Under the pieces are notes generated by a model. It saw only the letters and a program-made list of their open reading frames with translations, was not told the DNA's origin and made no database searches. DNA of 64,000 nucleotides, from assembly GCF_017833525.1 (NCBI RefSeq), contig NZ_JAFICD010000002.1, forward strand, positions 992,001 to 1,056,000, in the 5' to 3' direction. Source of the stretch: Duganella sp. 1411 (GTDB lineage: Bacteria; Pseudomonadota; Gammaproteobacteria; Burkholderiales; Burkholderiaceae_D). This document shows, in pieces, positions 43,949-52,107 of the stretch. Each line of letters begins with the position of its first letter. Within the stretch, counting starts at the first letter, position 1. The position numbers and the translations under genes are program-made.

Positions 43949-45238
43949 ATGCATGTTGAATACGCCAGCAAACGTTGCTCCCCCGACCAGGCCCTGGAGT
44001 TGCTCAAGGACGGCGACACCATCATCGTGCCGACCGGCGCCGGCGAGCCGCCCGCGCTGCTGCACGCGCTGTCGGCCCGCCGCACCGGCTTGCGCGACGT
44101 CAAGGTGGCGCAAATCCTCGCCATGCGCAAATACGGCTACTTCGACTGCGACACGGTCGACCATGTGCGCCACGTGGCGCTGTTCTTCGGCGGCGCCTCG
44201 CGCGCGGCCGGACAGGCCGGCTGGGCGGATTTCATCCCGGCCTATTTCTCCGAGCTGCCCGGCCTGATCCAGCGGGGGCTGGTGCCGGCCGACGTGGTGT
44301 TCTCGATGGCGTCGCCGATGGACGAGCACGGCAACTTCGCGCTCAGCCTGGCGGCCGACTACACGATGGCGGCGATCCGCAAGGCGCGCGTGGTGGTGCT
44401 GGAGGTCAATCCGAACGTGCCGGTGGCGCACGGCGACTGCATCGTCCACCTGTCGCAGGTGACGGCGCTGGTTGAAAGCGACGAGGCGGTGATCGAGGTC
44501 GGCCTGCCGGCCATCGGCGCCGTGCAGCAGGCGATCGGCAAGCTGGTGGCCGACATGATCGAGGACGGCTCGACCTTGCAGATCGGCTACGGCGGCATTC
44601 CGGACGCCGTGGTCCAGCAGCTGACGGCCAAGCGCGACCTCGGCGTGCACACCGAAATGATCGGCGACGGCATCCTCAAGCTGGTCGAATGCGGCGCCGT
44701 CAACAACAGCCGCAAGACCTTCATGCCCGGCAAGATGGTGGCCACGTTCGCGCTGGGCTCGCGCCGGCTGTACGACTTCATGCACCGCAATCCGATGCTG
44801 GAAATGCATCCGGTCAGCTTCACCAACGATCCCTACCTGGCCGGCCAGAACGACAAGCTGGTCGCCATCAACGCCAGCCTGCAGGTCGATTTGCTGGGGC
44901 AATGCGGCTCGGAAAGCCTGGCCCACCTGCCCTATTCCGGCACCGGCGGCCAGGTCGACTTCGTGCGCGCGGCCAACCGCTCCAACGGCGGCAAGGCCTT
45001 CATCGTGCTGCCGTCGACCGCCAAGGACGGCGCCATCTCGCGCATCGTGCCGATGCTCACGCCCGGCACGCACGTGACCACCGGCAAGAACGACGTCAAC
45101 TACGTCGTCACCGAACACGGCGTGGCGCAATTGCGCGGCAAATCGGCGCGCCAGCGGGCCGAGGCGCTGATCGGCATCGCCCATCCGGACTTCCGCGCCG
45201 AGCTGCGCGAGGCGGCCAAACGAATCTTGCTATGCTGA
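43949..45238 (+). CDS. acetyl-CoA hydrolase/transferase family (4-hydroxybutyrate CoA-transferase-like)
   Basis: A 429-residue family I CoA-transferase. Motifs: N-terminal CoA-transferase domain with ASPMDEHGNFALSLAADYT; catalytic Glu in GVHTEMIGDGIL; and the C-terminal signature LPYSGTGGQVDFVRAANRS. It moves CoA between acyl groups, probably acetate and a short acid. GAGAGG lies before the ATG. Downstream is a palindromic promoter for the next operon; upstream, the divergent porin. Confidence 0.88.
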   Translation: MHVEYASKRCSPDQALELLKDGDTIIVPTGAGEPPALLHALSARRTGLRDVKVAQILAMRKYGYFDCDTVDHVRHVALFFGGASRAAGQAGWADFIPAYFSELPGLIQRGLVPADVVFSMASPMDEHGNFALSLAADYTMAAIRKARVVVLEVNPNVPVAHGDCIVHLSQVTALVESDEAVIEVGLPAIGAVQQAIGKLVADMIEDGSTLQIGYGGIPDAVVQQLTAKRDLGVHTEMIGDGILKLVECGAVNNSRKTFMPGKMVATFALGSRRLYDFMHRNPMLEMHPVSFTNDPYLAGQNDKLVAINASLQVDLLGQCGSESLAHLPYSGTGGQVDFVRAANRSNGGKAFIVLPSTAKDGAISRIVPMLTPGTHVTTGKNDVNYVVTEHGVAQLRGKSARQRAEALIGIAHPDFRAELREAAKRILLC

Positions 45239-45268
45239 ACAGGGGAATTTCCTGACAGATAGAAATAT

Positions 45269-45310
45269 GTACGGCAGCGTACATACCGCGTCATGTTGAG
45301 TGGATATACT
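45269..45310 (+). promoter_or_regulatory. Crp/Fnr-like palindrome and -10, promoter of membrane-protein/cardiolipin-synthase operon
   Basis: GTACGGCAGCGTAC at 45269-45282 (arms extend to ATGTACG/CGTACAT), with TATACT at 45305-45310. Predicted start 45317, centre -41.5, 34 nt before the ATG at 45351. Confidence 0.8.
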
Positions 45311-45350
45311 GCATTTTTTAGTCAAAACTGCGGTAAGTCCGCCCATCCGC

Positions 45351-47501
45351 ATGCTCGAAATTTTACAACGCATCAACGCAGACAGCACCGACATCGGCCC
45401 GATGGTCGAGCTGTTCGACACGCTGCGCCCCAAGCACCCACGCGACGGCGCCCGCGCCACCGCCAACGTGCGCACGCTGGCCCAGTTGCTCAAGGGCAGC
45501 CCCGCGCACGCGCTGGCGCTGCGCGGCTACGCCTGCAGCCTGCTGTCGAGCCGCCGCCATTCCAGCCTGTACACGGAAATCGGCGTGCTGTCGAACGACG
45601 GCTTTTTCACCGAACTCAAACGCCGCATCGCCTTCCGCATCCTGCCGCCGGCGCTGGGCGACGACTACCTGAGCGAGGCGCTCGACCAGGTGATCTACAA
45701 GCGCACCGACCGGCTGTGGATTGGCGCCGTCCCCGCCGCCGACTGGCTCGCTTTGGTCGACGTGGTCTGCAACCCGCCCGACCGGCGCGCGGCCGGCCGC
45801 GGCGACGCCACCACGCGCTGCGCCCCCAACCTGATGCTGCCGGGGCTGCTCGAAGCGATACGCACGCTGTCCTACCGCATCTGCGCGATCGGCCTGGAAC
45901 CCAAGCTGACCAATTTCCACACCGAGATGGAGACCTACGAATCGCCGTTCATGGGGCAGAATGTCGAGGTCAACGCCTACCTGGACAATTACCGCCGCAA
46001 GCTCGCCGGCGAGGACGTCGAGGTGGAGGACGCGCGCCACCTGCTGGTGATGCTGGACCAGTGCGACGTGGTGGTCGGCAAGATCCGCAAAAAGGCGCTG
46101 CACCAGGGCACCAGCATCGCGCTGACCTACCTGCTGGTGGCGCTCACGCAAAGCATCGCCCGGCTGCGCAAGCTGCTGTTCCTGGTCGACGTCAGCGGCG
46201 AGCTGGAACCCGGGACGCCGGCGCCGGCGGCGCTGCTGTCGGCGCCCGAGCGCTTGCAGCCGCAACACCCGCAAGCGGCCGGCCAGGAGGGGCCGCCGAG
46301 TCCGCGCCGCGCGGCCGCCGTCGGCCTGGCGCTGGAACTGGTCGACGCCCACAACAACAAGTACGCCGTCAGCGACCTGCTGCGCGACAACGTCGACCTG
46401 CTGGCGCGCAACGTCACCGAGAACGCCAGCCACACCGGCGAGCATTACGTGGCCGACCACCGCAAGGAGCTGGCCGGCATGTTCATGTCGTCGGCCGGCG
46501 CCGGCGTCATCATCGGCTTCATGGCGCTGTTCAAGATCTTGATGTCCTACCTGCGCGCCGCGCCGCTGGTCGAGACCTTTTTGTTCAGCATGAACTACTC
46601 GCTCGGCTTCATGTTCATCCACGTGCTGCACTTCACGGTGGCCACCAAGCAACCGGCGATGACGGCCTCGCGCATCGCCGCCGGGCTGCACAGCAAGGAC
46701 GGCCGCAACATCGACCTGGACAGCATGGCCGAGCTGTGCAACAAGGTCATCCGCACGCAAAACATGGCGGTGCTGGGCAACCTGGCCACCGCCATCCCGA
46801 CCGCGTGGCTGATCGCCATCGCCTGGCCGCACCTGACCGGCCACCACCTGGTCACGCCGGACAAGGCCATGCACCTGCTGGCCGACATCGACCCGATCCA
46901 CGGCCCGGCGCTGGTGTACGCGGCCATCGCCGGCGTCTGCCTGTTCGTCGCCGGCCTGATCTCGGGCTACTACGACAACAAGGCGCTGTACACGCGCTGG
47001 GCGCAACGCATCGCGCAACTGCGCGGCCTGCGCTGGCTGCTGGGGCCGGAGCGCCTGAACCGTTTCGGCGTGTACATGGAAAACAACCTCGGCGGCCTGA
47101 TGGGCAACTTCTTCTTCGGCATCCTGCTCGGCGTCATGCCGCTGCTGGGCTTCCTGCTCGGCATGCCGCTCGACATCCGCCACGTGACGTTCTCGTCGGC
47201 CAACTTCGCCACCGCCATGGTCGGGCTCGACTACAACGTCAGCTGGCAGCTGGTGGCGACGTCGGTGGCCGGTTTCGTGCTGATCGGCTCGGTCAACCTG
47301 CTGGTCAGCTTCGGCCTGGCGCTGTGGGTGGCGCTGCGCTCGCGCCAGGTGCGCTTCAAGCACGGCTGGCAGTTGATGAAGGCGCTGGGACGCAGGTTTA
47401 TGCAAGGGCCGGTGTCATTCTTTTTCGGCTCGGCGGCGGAAGAGGCGGCGCCGTTGGCGCTGTCCGATGAATCGAAACTACCCCTAAAGGCAAACAGATG
47501 A
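45351..47501 (+). CDS. SpecificRecomb-family membrane protein (annotated elsewhere as site-specific recombinase)
   Basis: A 716-residue protein. The N-terminal half (1-370) is soluble and helical (NVRTLAQLLKGSPAHALALR, MGQNVEVNAYLDNYRRKLAG). The C-terminal half has several hydrophobic helices (AGVIIGFMALFKILMSYL, LGNLATAIPTAWLIAIAWPH, FGILLGVMPLLGFLLGMPLD, FVLIGSVNLLVSFGLALWVA). It fits the family Pfam calls SpecificRecomb, but I see no tyrosine- or serine-recombinase active site, and the helices argue for a membrane role. The frame is open from 45300, which overlaps the promoter, so 45351 is used. Its stop overlaps the cardiolipin-synthase start (ATGA). Confidence 0.82.
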   Translation: MLEILQRINADSTDIGPMVELFDTLRPKHPRDGARATANVRTLAQLLKGSPAHALALRGYACSLLSSRRHSSLYTEIGVLSNDGFFTELKRRIAFRILPPALGDDYLSEALDQVIYKRTDRLWIGAVPAADWLALVDVVCNPPDRRAAGRGDATTRCAPNLMLPGLLEAIRTLSYRICAIGLEPKLTNFHTEMETYESPFMGQNVEVNAYLDNYRRKLAGEDVEVEDARHLLVMLDQCDVVVGKIRKKALHQGTSIALTYLLVALTQSIARLRKLLFLVDVSGELEPGTPAPAALLSAPERLQPQHPQAAGQEGPPSPRRAAAVGLALELVDAHNNKYAVSDLLRDNVDLLARNVTENASHTGEHYVADHRKELAGMFMSSAGAGVIIGFMALFKILMSYLRAAPLVETFLFSMNYSLGFMFIHVLHFTVATKQPAMTASRIAAGLHSKDGRNIDLDSMAELCNKVIRTQNMAVLGNLATAIPTAWLIAIAWPHLTGHHLVTPDKAMHLLADIDPIHGPALVYAAIAGVCLFVAGLISGYYDNKALYTRWAQRIAQLRGLRWLLGPERLNRFGVYMENNLGGLMGNFFFGILLGVMPLLGFLLGMPLDIRHVTFSSANFATAMVGLDYNVSWQLVATSVAGFVLIGSVNLLVSFGLALWVALRSRQVRFKHGWQLMKALGRRFMQGPVSFFFGSAAEEAAPLALSDESKLPLKANR

Positions 47502-48892
47502 AATCCTCAAGCATGCGTATCTGGCTTCCCATGTTCCTGATGTGCTGGGGCTTGCTGGGCGCATGCGCCTCGCTGCCGGACGTGGCCACCATGGGCGACA
47601 AGCTCGAACCGGCGGCCACGCCCAGCGTCAAGGGCAAGAACGGCGAGGTCAGCCCGGCGCGCACCAAGGCGCTGCTGGCCAAGCGCTGGCCCAAGGGCTC
47701 GCTCGACATGCAAGCCCAGGCGGCGCTGGAGGAAGCGGCCACCGGCGTGCCCCTAATCGACGGCAACAAATGCACCCTGCTGTTCGACGGCCCGCAGACG
47801 ATGGGCGAGATGCTCAAGGCCATCAACGGCGCGCGCAACAACATCAACCTGGAGACCTACATCTTCGACCAGGACGAGCTGGGGCTGCAGTTCGCCGACG
47901 CGCTGATCGCCAAGCGGCTGGCGGGCCTGACGGTCAACATCCTGTACGACAGCGTCGGCACGCTCGGCGTGCCGGCCGAATTTTTCGACCGCATGCGCAA
48001 GGCCGGCATCAACCTGCTCGAATACAACCCGGTCAACCCGGCCAAGGTCAAGGGCGACGACTGGAAGGTCAACAACCGCGACCACAGGAAGGTCTTGATC
48101 GTCGACGGCAAGACCGCCTTCACCGGCGGCATCAACATCAGCGCCGACTACTCCAAGGGATCGCTGTTCCGCTCCAGTTCGAAGCAAGCCAAGAGCAAGG
48201 ACGACGTCGGCTGGCGCGACACCCACATCAAGGTGGAGGGACCGGCGGTGCAAGCGTTCCAATGGCTGTTCGTGCGGCAATGGGCGACGCAGGACCGCAG
48301 CGACCTGCCGGAGGCGGACTACTTCCCGCAACCGGTGATCGCCGGCGACAAGGTGGTGCGGGTGCTGGCGAGCGACCCGGGCGGGCATTTTGAAATCTTC
48401 AAGGCCTACAGCCTGGCGATCCAGGAAGCGAAAAAGAGCATCCACCTGACGTCGGCGTATTTCGTGCCTGACCGTCAAACCATCGACGCGCTGATCGCCG
48501 CGGCCAAGCGCGGGGTGGACGTGCGGATCATGCTGCCGGGCGTGTCCGACAGCGGGCTGGTGTTCCACGCCAGCCACGCGCTGTACGACGAGCTGCTATC
48601 GAACGGCATCAAGATCTACCACCTCAAGCTGGCGGTCCTGCACGCCAAGACCGCCGTCATCGACGGCACCTGGTCGACGGTCGGCTCGACCAACATCGAC
48701 ACGCGCAGCTTCCTGCACAACAGCGAGCTCAACGTGGTAGTACTGGGCGCCGCGTTCGGCACCGAGATGGAAAGGGCATTCCAGGAAGACGTGCGCGACT
48801 CCAAGCAGATCACGCTGGAGGACTGGCGCAACCGGCCGCTGACGGACCGCATGAAGGAATGGGCGGCCCGCATCATGAACTACTGGCTCTAA
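47498..48892 (+). CDS. cardiolipin synthase-like phospholipase D-family lipoprotein
   Basis: A 464-residue protein with a signal/lipobox (WGLLGAC, Cys about 23) and two HKD motifs: NNRDHRKVLIVDGKTAFTGG (first) and VLHAKTAVIDGTWSTVGSTN (second). These are the phospholipase D catalytic pairs found in ClsA/B/C. Cardiolipin synthases join phosphatidylglycerol with another phospholipid at the inner membrane; a lipidated form is less usual. Overlap by 4 nt with the upstream membrane-protein gene implies coupled translation, and both are under the palindromic promoter at 45269. Confidence 0.88.
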   Translation: MKSSSMRIWLPMFLMCWGLLGACASLPDVATMGDKLEPAATPSVKGKNGEVSPARTKALLAKRWPKGSLDMQAQAALEEAATGVPLIDGNKCTLLFDGPQTMGEMLKAINGARNNINLETYIFDQDELGLQFADALIAKRLAGLTVNILYDSVGTLGVPAEFFDRMRKAGINLLEYNPVNPAKVKGDDWKVNNRDHRKVLIVDGKTAFTGGINISADYSKGSLFRSSSKQAKSKDDVGWRDTHIKVEGPAVQAFQWLFVRQWATQDRSDLPEADYFPQPVIAGDKVVRVLASDPGGHFEIFKAYSLAIQEAKKSIHLTSAYFVPDRQTIDALIAAAKRGVDVRIMLPGVSDSGLVFHASHALYDELLSNGIKIYHLKLAVLHAKTAVIDGTWSTVGSTNIDTRSFLHNSELNVVVLGAAFGTEMERAFQEDVRDSKQITLEDWRNRPLTDRMKEWAARIMNYWL

Positions 48893-48897
48893 ACTCC

Positions 48898-48993
48898 GGG
48901 GTCAAGTCTAACATTTCTACACGTGCTCATCTTTGGCGGGCATGAAATGGGCGCTGGAAGCCCAGCTCATGTAGGAATGTTAGACTTGACCCC
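48898..48993. repeat. inverted-repeat element with 18-bp ends (second copy)
   Basis: GGGGTCAAGTCTAACATT at 48898-48915 and AATGTTAGACTTGACCCC at 48976-48993, perfect inverted ends that extend weakly inward (CTACA/TGTAG). Same ends as 7484-7602. It lies between convergent genes and may act as a bidirectional terminator. Confidence 0.85.
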
Positions 48994-49007
48994 AATTAGA
49001 AACCGGA

Positions 49008-49826
49008 TCAGGCTTTGGCGGCGAGGTGCCAGGCTTCGCCGATGCGACGGAAGCTTTCCGTGAGCACGCGCTCGAAGCTGGCCGTGCCGTCCACCCAGCT
49101 GTAACGGTCGACCTCGATCTGCTCGGCGTCCACCCGTATCACGTTGAACGAGTTCGATTCCCCCCGCCCGCGCGTGGACGTGGCCGTGCCGGCCTGCACC
49201 ACCAGCGCCGCGTAGCCGCTGAGCTTGTAGCGCTCGGCGCTGTTGCCGGCGTGGCTGGAGTGTAAGTGCCCCGCCAGCAGCAAGTCCACGCCGCATTCGG
49301 AAAACGCCCGCATCGCCATCGGCGCGCGGTCCACCAGGTCGTCCTTGTCGAACTTCTCCGGCAAGTCGAACGGGTGGTGCGTGACGATGATGCGCGTCAG
49401 GTTGGGATTGACCGCGCTCATGCGCTGGCGCATCTGCGCCACCTGCTCCTCGTTGATGCGGCCGTCCTTGAACGTTAGCGAACGCGCCGTGTTGATGCCG
49501 AGGATGGCGATCTCGTCGTCGATGTATTCCGGCGCCAGGTCCAACGTTACGTAGCGCGTGTATTTGCGCAGCGGCGTCAGAAACCGCGTGGCGACGTTGT
49601 ACAAGGGGATATCGTGGTTGCCCGGCACCACGATCTGCGGCCCCGGCAAGGTGTCGAGGAAGGCGCGCGCGGCCTTGAACTCCTCGGTCTTGGCGCGCTG
49701 CGTCAGGTCGCCGGAGACGACCACCACATCCGGCGCCAGCCTGGTCGTGAGCTCCCGCAACGGCGCCAGCAAGGCCTGGTCGACCCGGCCGAAGTGCAGA
49801 TCCGACAAATGGACGATGGTTCGCAT
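49008..49826 (-). CDS. calcineurin-like metallophosphoesterase
   Basis: A 272-residue phosphoesterase of the CpdA-like group. The metal-site motifs are in order: LSDLHFG (7-13), VVSGDLTQRAK, VPGNHDIP, THHPFD and AGHLHSS. Related enzymes hydrolyse cyclic AMP or other phosphodiesters and phosphomonoesters. It starts 9 nt after the lipid-kinase gene, behind AGGAGGGGAG, and ends the PAP2-kinase-phosphoesterase operon, so a lipid-linked substrate is possible (inference). Confidence 0.88.
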   Translation of the reverse strand: MRTIVHLSDLHFGRVDQALLAPLRELTTRLAPDVVVVSGDLTQRAKTEEFKAARAFLDTLPGPQIVVPGNHDIPLYNVATRFLTPLRKYTRYVTLDLAPEYIDDEIAILGINTARSLTFKDGRINEEQVAQMRQRMSAVNPNLTRIIVTHHPFDLPEKFDKDDLVDRAPMAMRAFSECGVDLLLAGHLHSSHAGNSAERYKLSGYAALVVQAGTATSTRGRGESNSFNVIRVDAEQIEVDRYSWVDGTASFERVLTESFRRIGEAWHLAAKA

Positions 49827-49835
49827 GCTCCCCTC

Positions 49836-50735
49836 CTACGTGGCCGGCGCGGCGGGCACGATCACCCGCAACGCCGCGGCCCTGGAACGATAGCATAACG
49901 GCGGCGCCATCACTGTCACCTCGCCGTCCGTGGCGACCCGCATTTTCCGGTGGCGCGTTTCGATCACCAGCTCGGTGGCCGACAGCACGTCGAAGTCCTT
50001 GGCCTCGGACAGCCGGCCGAACAAGGCGTGGATGGCGTAGCGCAGCAGGCCCAACCGCGTCGGCTTTTGCGCCACATATAAATACATCTTGCCGCTGTCG
50101 AGCCGCTCGCGCTCGCCCATGGTCAAGCCTTGCATGTATTCGTTGTTGCCGATGAAGACGAACGGCGTGCGCCGCGAATGCTCCGCGCCGTTGATCTTGA
50201 GCCGCACGCTCATGAACGGAAAGCGCCGCGCCGCGACGAACACCGCGCGCGCGAACGCGTGCCACTTGCTGCGCCCCAGATGCTTTTGCTGATGCTCGCG
50301 GTCGCGCACGATGTCCGGATAGATGCCCAGGCTGGAGTTGTTGAGGAAGATGCGGCCGTTGACCTCGCCGACGTCGACCGGCGCGGCCTCGCCCCGCACG
50401 GCGTTGGCGACGGCCTGGTCCAGTTCCAGCGGGATGTTCAAGTCCTTGGCGAAGTGGTTCAGCGTGCCCAGCGGCAGCACGCCCAGGCTGGTGGTGCTGC
50501 CCACCAGCGCGGACGCGACGGCGTTGATGGTGCCGTCGCCGCCGCCGGCCACCACCACCGGCGCGCCCTCGGCCACGGCCCGCTTGGCGCGCGCGATCAT
50601 TTCCTCGCCGCTCTTGGCCAGCGTTATGTCGGCTTCGACGCCTTGGGCGCGGAATTTTTCCGCCAGCGCTGCGGACCAGCCGCCGCAGTAACCCTGCCCG
50701 GCGCTAGCGTTGACGATGACTACGATACTGTTCAG
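49836..50735 (-). CDS. diacylglycerol/lipid kinase (DAGK catalytic domain), likely CTG start
   Basis: A 299-residue lipid kinase if read from CTG at 50735. The first residues (NSIVVIVNASAGQG) are the first strand and nucleotide-binding loop of the DAGK fold, followed by VVVAGGGDGTINAVASAL and LGVLPLGTLNHFAKDLNIP; all are required by the family. Between the upstream in-frame TAA and the internal ATG at 50600 there is no ATG, GTG or TTG, and starting at 50600 would remove the first strand. AAGGGG lies 6 nt before the CTG, which overlaps the PAP2 stop as CTGA. Confidence 0.85.
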   Translation of the reverse strand: MNSIVVIVNASAGQGYCGGWSAALAEKFRAQGVEADITLAKSGEEMIARAKRAVAEGAPVVVAGGGDGTINAVASALVGSTTSLGVLPLGTLNHFAKDLNIPLELDQAVANAVRGEAAPVDVGEVNGRIFLNNSSLGIYPDIVRDREHQQKHLGRSKWHAFARAVFVAARRFPFMSVRLKINGAEHSRRTPFVFIGNNEYMQGLTMGERERLDSGKMYLYVAQKPTRLGLLRYAIHALFGRLSEAKDFDVLSATELVIETRHRKMRVATDGEVTVMAPPLCYRSRAAALRVIVPAAPAT

Positions 50736-51472
50736 CGCGTTCCCCTTGGTTCGTTAGATAAGCTCCTCGCCTCGCGCCGACGGCGCAGGGTGGAGATGGC
50801 GGTGATGCAGATCGTCAGCCACGCCGCGCTGCCCGCCATGCCGGCGAGCACATCGCTCAGATAGTGCGCGCCCAGATAGACGCGGCTGAAGGCCACCAAC
50901 AGTACCATTACTGTACAGGCCGCCGCTGTGCCCAAGCGCACACTCCAGCCGCGCCGCGCGATCATCACATAGCTTGCCAACAGCCCGTAGAACAGGGTGG
51001 CGGCCGAGGCGTGCCCGCTGGGGAAGCTGTACGTCATCAAAGTAACCAGCGGTTGCTCGAACTCGGGCCGGCTGCGTTGGAACACGTACTTGAGCAGCAC
51101 GTTCAGCAGCATGCCGCCGGGCACGCCCAGCAGCAACGCCCACAGCCAGTAGACCTGCCCCCGCCGCCACAGATACCAGCCCAGCGCCGCCACCATCAGG
51201 ATCACGCCGACCATCATGTGCACGGTCGACACCGCCATCATGAAGCTGGTCATCGGCTCGAAGTGGTTGGCGTTGAACCAGTTGGCGATGCGCAGGTCGA
51301 GCACGGTGATCGCCTCCTGCCCCATCACGGCGGACGCCAGGTGGCCGAAAATCGAGACCGACAACACCATCAGCAGCACGCCGACGGTCAGGTGCAGGCC
51401 GAATTCGCCGCCCGGCGACAGTCTTGCTTCGATGAAACGCATGGATTTGCTGAAAATTTGGTGCTCCCGCAT
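50732..51472 (-). CDS. PAP2-family lipid phosphatase
   Basis: A 246-residue membrane protein with about six hydrophobic helices and the three PAP2 signature blocks: KYVFQRSRP, SFPSGHASAA and SRVYLGAHYLSDVLAG. It probably removes phosphate from phosphatidic acid, undecaprenyl pyrophosphate or a related lipid. The start at 51472 is uncertain (ATG 51442 is an alternative). Its stop is shared with the lipid-kinase start in CTGA. A PAP2 phosphatase and DAGK in one operon suggest interconversion of phosphatidate and diacylglycerol. Confidence 0.88.
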   Translation of the reverse strand: MREHQIFSKSMRFIEARLSPGGEFGLHLTVGVLLMVLSVSIFGHLASAVMGQEAITVLDLRIANWFNANHFEPMTSFMMAVSTVHMMVGVILMVAALGWYLWRRGQVYWLWALLLGVPGGMLLNVLLKYVFQRSRPEFEQPLVTLMTYSFPSGHASAATLFYGLLASYVMIARRGWSVRLGTAAACTVMVLLVAFSRVYLGAHYLSDVLAGMAGSAAWLTICITAISTLRRRREARSLSNEPRGTR

Positions 51473-51517
51473 GGATGACCGTGGAAGTTGACGTAGAAAC
51501 CACGAAAACGACGAATT

Positions 51518-51554
51518 TACTGTTTATTTACACAGTACCTGTTTATTCATACAG
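51518..51554 (+). promoter_or_regulatory. two tandem LexA (SOS) boxes
   Basis: CTGTTTATTTACACAG at 51520-51535 and CTGTTTATTCATACAG at 51539-51554 both match CTGT-N8-ACAG with AT-rich centres, spaced 19 bp centre to centre. TATGCT (51559) and TATTCT (51564) are possible -10 elements. The boxes precede the 74-residue ORF; the divergent PAP2 gene starts 46 nt to the left. Confidence 0.85.
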
Positions 51555-51607
51555 TAGTTATGCTATTCTGAACTCCTCGTTAAACGCTTCTCCCAAAAGG
51601 AAATGTC

Positions 51608-51832
51608 ATGACAACAGTTAATAACAGCTTCAGCTCCCGCTTCGGCCTGGAATATATGCCTACTTCCTTCCTGGTCCGCATGGGCAAACGCGAATTGCTG
51701 GTGTGCCGTGATTTCCGCAAGCGCTACTACGCGGTCAACCCGGTCATCGAATGCGACACCGGCGTGCAAGCCGGCCACCTGGAGGTATTGCTGTGCCGCC
51801 GCTGGCTGCTGATCCTGTCGAAGGCGCACTAA
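51608..51832 (+). CDS. SOS-controlled small protein of unknown function
   Basis: A 74-residue basic protein (SRFGLEYMPTSFLVRMGKRE, VLLCRRWLLILSKAH), no signal peptide, three Cys. AAAGGAAA precedes the ATG. Two LexA boxes lie upstream, so expression should rise with DNA damage. Small SOS proteins include cell-division inhibitors and regulators of repair, but nothing in the sequence identifies which; no family recognised. Confidence 0.8.
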   Translation: MTTVNNSFSSRFGLEYMPTSFLVRMGKRELLVCRDFRKRYYAVNPVIECDTGVQAGHLEVLLCRRWLLILSKAH

Positions 51833-52107
51833 TGGTTGCCGGTGCCAGTTGCCCGATCCAGTCGCAAGACAGGCCGGCAGATGCCGCGACCTCGCTCGCG
51901 CTCCTCACCTGGATCTGGCAACTGGCGAGCCGACATCAACCAGATGCGTCTTGCCGTGGCGCCGATGCGGAACGCGATCAGCCCCCGTTCGATACGCAGT
52001 AATGAGCAACAACATTGACGCCATGAAGCTATGTTAAGGGGTTTTGCCCCTGTCGCAAGGGCGCGCGCTGTTGCTTTAACGACTTTCTAAGCTATTTTCC
52101 AAGCTTT
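51833..52107. other. 275-nt gene-free stretch
   Basis: Short overlapping frames exist but have no RBS or protein-like composition. A small GGGG/CCCC hairpin occurs near 52040. Nothing further recognised. Confidence 0.4.

Noticed and set aside
45351..47501. Site-specific recombinase as evidence of a mobile element
   Set aside because: No recombinase active site, several membrane helices, and no element ends nearby.
51751..52018. Short overlapping plus-strand frames after the SOS gene
   Set aside because: No RBS, motif or protein-like composition.
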